Part shown: positions 7,364-9,739 of the stretch, piece after piece | How the letters are laid out: every line of letters begins with the position of its first letter | How positions within the stretch are numbered: the first letter of the stretch is position 1 | Assembly: GCA_009705075.1 (NCBI GenBank) | Contig: WLCY01000009.1 | Coordinates: 1 to 9,739, forward strand | Reading direction: 5' to 3' | DNA: 9,739 bases | Origin: Actinomycetota bacterium | GTDB taxonomy: Bacteria; Actinomycetota; Actinomycetes; Nanopelagicales; Nanopelagicaceae | Made by a program: the position numbers and the translations under genes | The notes under the pieces: generated by a model | Seen by the model: only the letters and a program-made list of their open reading frames with translations | The model's database searches: none | What the model was told of the DNA's origin: nothing

Positions 7364-7395
7364 TTTTTCGCACCCCCTATGGCAGAGTTACGCCC
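7364..7395. promoter_or_regulatory. Divergent intergenic region between the phosphatase gene and sepH
   Basis: Only 32 bases separate two divergent start codons. On the minus strand AGGGGGTG (plus coordinates 7371-7378) matches the AGGAGGTG Shine-Dalgarno core at seven of eight positions and lies seven bases before the phosphatase GTG. On the plus strand no Shine-Dalgarno sequence precedes the sepH GTG, so a leaderless start is possible. TATGGC (7379-7384) is at best a weak -10 with suboptimal spacing. Any -35 elements must lie inside the opposite gene, so the two promoters probably overlap. Confidence 0.4.
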
Positions 7396-8271
7396 GTGAG
7401 TGACGATATGACAGAGAAGCCAGCCGAGCTCCAGTTAGTAGGCCGCGCAATCGATGGCTCAGCGATTGAATTAACCGATGGTTCCGGCGCAAAGTTCTCG
7501 CTACCGATAACAGATACTTTGAAAACAACTATCACCCAACCACGTTTAGTCTCTGTTGTTCCAGTAGATGAGCGTCCAACTTTTAGCGTTAAAGAAATTC
7601 AAGCTCGACTCCGAGCTGGCGAGAGTATGGGCTCAATCGCTCGGACTACAGATTGGTCACTTGAGAAGATTGAAAAATTTGCTGGCCCCATTCTTCAAGA
7701 GCGTGCTTATGTAATCGACACGGCTTTGAAATCTAATTTGCGGCGAGAGACTTCATCACCTTCACTCGAAGAAGCAACCTTTGTTCAACTTTCAAACCAC
7801 GGTGTTGATATGGAGAAGGTCGAGTGGAACACTCACAGAAACGTTGATGGCACTTGGAACATAGTTGCGCACTACCCAAATGTCGATGGAACTGCTGAAG
7901 CTAATTGGAATTTCGAATTAGGTAACCGAATACTCACCGCCCAAGATGATTCAGCTAGATGGATTGCAGGAGAAGTACGAGAGAGCCGTCCTAGAACCCA
8001 GACGCATGGCTTTATTAACTCGCAAGATCCGACTCCCTTTGCGCCGACCACGCCACCTCCGCCCGCGCCAAGGCTTGTTGCAGTTCGTGAAGAGGTAACA
8101 ATTACTGAAATTACCGAGATGGCAGAAGAAGATGAAGAATATTTTGTTGAAGAGTTGGATATTGAAATAGTAGATGAGTCAGATTCCAAGCAAGATGGCG
8201 TTGTAAAACGTCCGAAGCTTCCATCTTGGGATGACATTATGTTCGGCGGCTCTAAAACTGAGGATGAATAG
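7396..8271 (+). CDS. sepH: Septation protein SepH (DUF3071), FtsZ-associated cell-division factor
   Basis: The 291-residue protein matches the actinobacterial DUF3071 family, whose Streptomyces member SepH binds FtsZ and promotes Z-ring assembly. Residues 11-115 form the conserved N-terminal domain, including a helix-turn-helix-like segment (about 62-95: EIQARLRAGESMGSIART, then WSLEKIEKFAGPI). Residues 125-195 are less recognisable. Residues 212-226 are proline-rich and 233-262 strongly acidic, a likely disordered linker. The protein ends with KRPKLPSWDDIMFGG (271-285), the conserved C-terminal motif of the family. The start is GTG at 7396. The ATG four codons later (7408) is an alternative and would change little. 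No ribosome-binding site is visible. The gene is divergent from the inositol-phosphatase homologue and converges on the acyltransferase gene with a 13-base gap. Confidence 0.92.
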   Translation: MSDDMTEKPAELQLVGRAIDGSAIELTDGSGAKFSLPITDTLKTTITQPRLVSVVPVDERPTFSVKEIQARLRAGESMGSIARTTDWSLEKIEKFAGPILQERAYVIDTALKSNLRRETSSPSLEEATFVQLSNHGVDMEKVEWNTHRNVDGTWNIVAHYPNVDGTAEANWNFELGNRILTAQDDSARWIAGEVRESRPRTQTHGFINSQDPTPFAPTTPPPPAPRLVAVREEVTITEITEMAEEDEEYFVEELDIEIVDESDSKQDGVVKRPKLPSWDDIMFGGSKTEDE

Positions 8272-8284
8272 GCTCTTTTTTAAT
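8272..8284 (+). terminator. T-run between convergent sepH and acyltransferase genes, weak terminator candidate
   Basis: The 13-base convergent gap contains six T residues followed by AA (8275-8282). I could not find a stable hairpin immediately before it on either strand; the nearby repeated GGCTCT is a direct, not inverted, repeat. If termination happens here it is either weak or factor-dependent. Confidence 0.2.
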
Positions 8285-9040
8285 TCAACGTACTTTGCCG
8301 TAAACCTTCTTTGCAATAGCGAGCAGCCCTAGGATTTTCAAATACTTTGAAGCGCGGGCCAAAAATTTCTTACGCAGGCTTCGGTAAAATTGGTTTTTCT
8401 GGCGAGCCGGAGATCCCATAACTAAACTTAAGTCATTTACGTTGCGGGTAACTGTTGATCCCGCAGCCACCGTCGCACCTTCACCAATAACAACGCTATT
8501 AATGATTGTCGAGCCAGCACCGACAAATCCTGAATCTCGAATTGTTACGGCTCCTGTAATTGTGACTCCAGGAGCTATAAAGCAAAAATTACCTATATTT
8601 ACATCATGTCCGATAGAAACACTTCGATTTATAAATGTGTGGCTGCCAATAATGGATTTACTTGAAATTGTGGAATTCGCACCGATAAAAACGTTATCTC
8701 CGATGATGGCAGAGGAAGCAAGAACAGAAGCCGGGTGAACAATGCTGGTCCAGTTCTTGAATCCAAGAGCCTCAACATCCCTTAAGAGTTGCGCGCGATT
8801 CTTGCTCCAGCTTTTAAACGGTGGAAGATTGGCAAACGCCACATAATCTACCGTGCTCATTATTATCGGCAGTTTTAGAAATTCATCTCCCATATTCTGA
8901 GTCGAGATATTCTGGCCATCAATCGTTAATAAATTCTTTACAGTATCAAGATTTGCAACTTCAAACCCGATCAGTGAAGCTGCCTCATTAATCTCAACTT
9001 CCATCGCTCCAGAGCCAACAATAATCAACCTGGGCTTCAA
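8285..9040 (-). CDS. NeuD/PglD-like left-handed beta-helix sugar acyltransferase
   Basis: The 251-residue protein has an N-terminal Rossmann-type PglD_N domain (RLIIVGSGAM at 4-13, then IVHPAS at 100-105) followed by hexapeptide repeats forming a left-handed beta-helix (about 106-205). H145 in SIGHDVNIGN aligns with the catalytic histidine of the NeuD/PglD family. FIAPGVTITGAV (154-165) and VAAGSTVTRNV with GSPAR (191-213) are typical. Family members transfer an acyl group from CoA to a sugar amine or hydroxyl during glycan or nonulosonic acid synthesis. The glycine loop reads GSGAMEVEI rather than the usual GxGGH form. Residues 214-251 are an extra basic, partly hydrophobic tail. The start is TTG (9038-9040), overlapping the upstream stop as TTGA; an in-frame stop six codons upstream leaves no better start. 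The G+C is lower than in the core run (17 of 60 in the line at 8581). Confidence 0.88.
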   Translation of the reverse strand: MKPRLIIVGSGAMEVEINEAASLIGFEVANLDTVKNLLTIDGQNISTQNMGDEFLKLPIIMSTVDYVAFANLPPFKSWSKNRAQLLRDVEALGFKNWTSIVHPASVLASSAIIGDNVFIGANSTISSKSIIGSHTFINRSVSIGHDVNIGNFCFIAPGVTITGAVTIRDSGFVGAGSTIINSVVIGEGATVAAGSTVTRNVNDLSLVMGSPARQKNQFYRSLRKKFLARASKYLKILGLLAIAKKVYGKVR

Positions 9041-9739
9041 GATAAATACTGTTTTCTAAAGACAGAAGGAGTCATGACAGACCTTCCCATTGATGCAGAA
9101 ATATTGACTACCCTTTCTACCAATTCGAGATTCGTTGCCAATATTTTCTTACTATCGTCAAAATAAATATTATCTTCGAGACCGACTCTAACTCCACCGC
9201 CAGAGGCAAGGCTCAAAACATTCGCCGGGAGTTGAGCGCTTCCGATTCCCGCCCCTAGCCATACTGAATCTTGGGGCAAGCGTTCAACCATTAAACCAAG
9301 TTCAAGCAATCCAGATTGAGCTGTTGCTATCCCCCCAAGCAAAATATTAAATACATAGGGAGGCTTCGCAAGCCCCTTGCTAATTAGATACTTTGCATAA
9401 TTAATCATGCCAGTATCGAAAATCTCAAACTCTGGTTTTATTCCTCGGTCGAACATTCGCTGGGCTAATTTGACTACCGTATCTGGAGCATTTAGTGACG
9501 CTGACTTAGCAAAATTCATACTTGAAGGAGTCAAAGAAGCCATCTCCGGTTTTAGATCATCAGAGATATCTAGTACATCAGCTCTTTTTTCAAACTCAGA
9601 CACGGCGCGTCCGGAAGTCGTTACACAAATTACTAAATCAGGATTTGAATTCTTGATTAATTCAATCGTTCTCTCAAATCGCGCTCTCCTATATTCTGGA
9701 GCGCCATCATCATCTCGAGCGTGTAAGTGGACACTCGTG
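9037..9739 (-). CDS. Beta-keto acid cleavage enzyme (BKACE/DUF849, Kce-like), 5' end outside the window
   Basis: The reading frame is open from the window edge to the TGA at 9037-9039, giving 233 visible residues of a family usually about 270-310 long. The GTG at 9601-9603 is internal: upstream codons encode family motifs. Counting from the edge, residues 1-12 carry HLH (H4, H6) of the zinc-binding VHLHxRDxxG motif, and 41-44 are TSGR. EFEIFDTGM (about 103-111), FNILLGG (130-136), VWLGAGIGSAQLP (159-171) and GGGVRVGLEDN (180-190) follow. R184, E188 and D189 have the same spacing as R226, E230 and D231 of Kce, where E230 is the third zinc ligand. BKACE enzymes condense a beta-keto acid with acetyl-CoA to give acetoacetate and a new acyl-CoA. 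The substrate here is unknown; lysine-fermentation genes are not seen. The stop overlaps the acyltransferase start. Confidence 0.9.
   Translation of the reverse strand, partial: TSVHLHARDDDGAPEYRRARFERTIELIKNSNPDLVICVTTSGRAVSEFEKRADVLDISDDLKPEMASLTPSSMNFAKSASLNAPDTVVKLAQRMFDRGIKPEFEIFDTGMINYAKYLISKGLAKPPYVFNILLGGIATAQSGLLELGLMVERLPQDSVWLGAGIGSAQLPANVLSLASGGGVRVGLEDNIYFDDSKKILATNLELVERVVNISASMGRSVMTPSVFRKQYLS

Noticed and set aside
7872..8237. 121-codon minus-strand open frame, Ser-rich
   Set aside because: It is antisense to the acidic, Pro-rich half of sepH, whose Asp/Glu codons read as Ser/Ile-rich on the other strand; it has no recognisable domain.
9037..9739. Lysine-fermentation 3-keto-5-aminohexanoate cleavage enzyme
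   Set aside because: The family is clear but the specific substrate is not; none of the other lysine-fermentation genes is in view, so only the broad BKACE call is supported.
1..9739. CRISPR array, tRNA/rRNA, insertion sequence or prophage
   Set aside because: I found no spaced direct repeats, cloverleaf-like sequence, transposase or phage motifs; nearly all bases lie in recognised genes.

Overview
The window reads as a chromosomal segment of a small, compact, moderately low-GC actinobacterium. Three things point there: a SepH (DUF3071) cell-division gene next to an inositol-monophosphatase-type gene, the gene order rplS-lepB-rnhB-yraN-yifB-dprA that is characteristic of Actinobacteria, and GTG/TTG starts with intergenic gaps of only a few bases. 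A freshwater planktonic lineage such as Nanopelagicales (acI) would fit the G+C (about 35-58% in 60-base lines I counted by hand) and the compactness. That placement is inference, not demonstrated.

Layout, left to right. An EamA/DMT-type membrane transporter (21-893, +) has a likely leaderless promoter at its start. It converges with, and overlaps by 17 bp, the end of a long minus-strand run that is transcribed right to left: suhB-like phosphatase (7363-6560), rplS (6477-5944), lepB (5917-5234), rnhB (5224-4616), yraN (4549-4190), yifB/comM (4190-2667), dprA (2670-1804), era (1791-877). Within this run neighbours are tightly packed or overlap (TAGTG at yraN/yifB, ATGATGA at yifB/dprA). I see no convincing terminator inside it, and an internal promoter plus a good Shine-Dalgarno sequence lie just before rplS. 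The run links ribosome assembly and 50S function (L19, Era), protein secretion (signal peptidase I), RNA-primer/RNA:DNA hybrid removal (RNase HII) and DNA uptake/recombination (YraN, ComM, DprA).

sepH (7396-8271, +) is divergent from the phosphatase across only 32 bp. It converges on a minus-strand pair at the right edge: a 5'-truncated beta-keto acid cleavage enzyme (BKACE/DUF849, 9739-9037) whose stop codon overlaps the TTG start of a NeuD/PglD-like left-handed beta-helix acyltransferase (9040-8285). This pair is the accessory-looking part of the window and the best candidate for unexplored biochemistry: a CoA-thioester-producing enzyme translationally coupled to a probable sugar N/O-acyltransferase.

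No tRNA, rRNA, CRISPR array, insertion sequence or phage gene was recognised, and no stretch over 300 bases lacks a gene. Most of the window is ordinary housekeeping sequence. The points worth a second look are the BKACE-acyltransferase coupling, the long acidic tail on ribosomal protein L19, the missing DUF2469 gene between rnhB and yraN, era in the dprA operon, and a short DprA.
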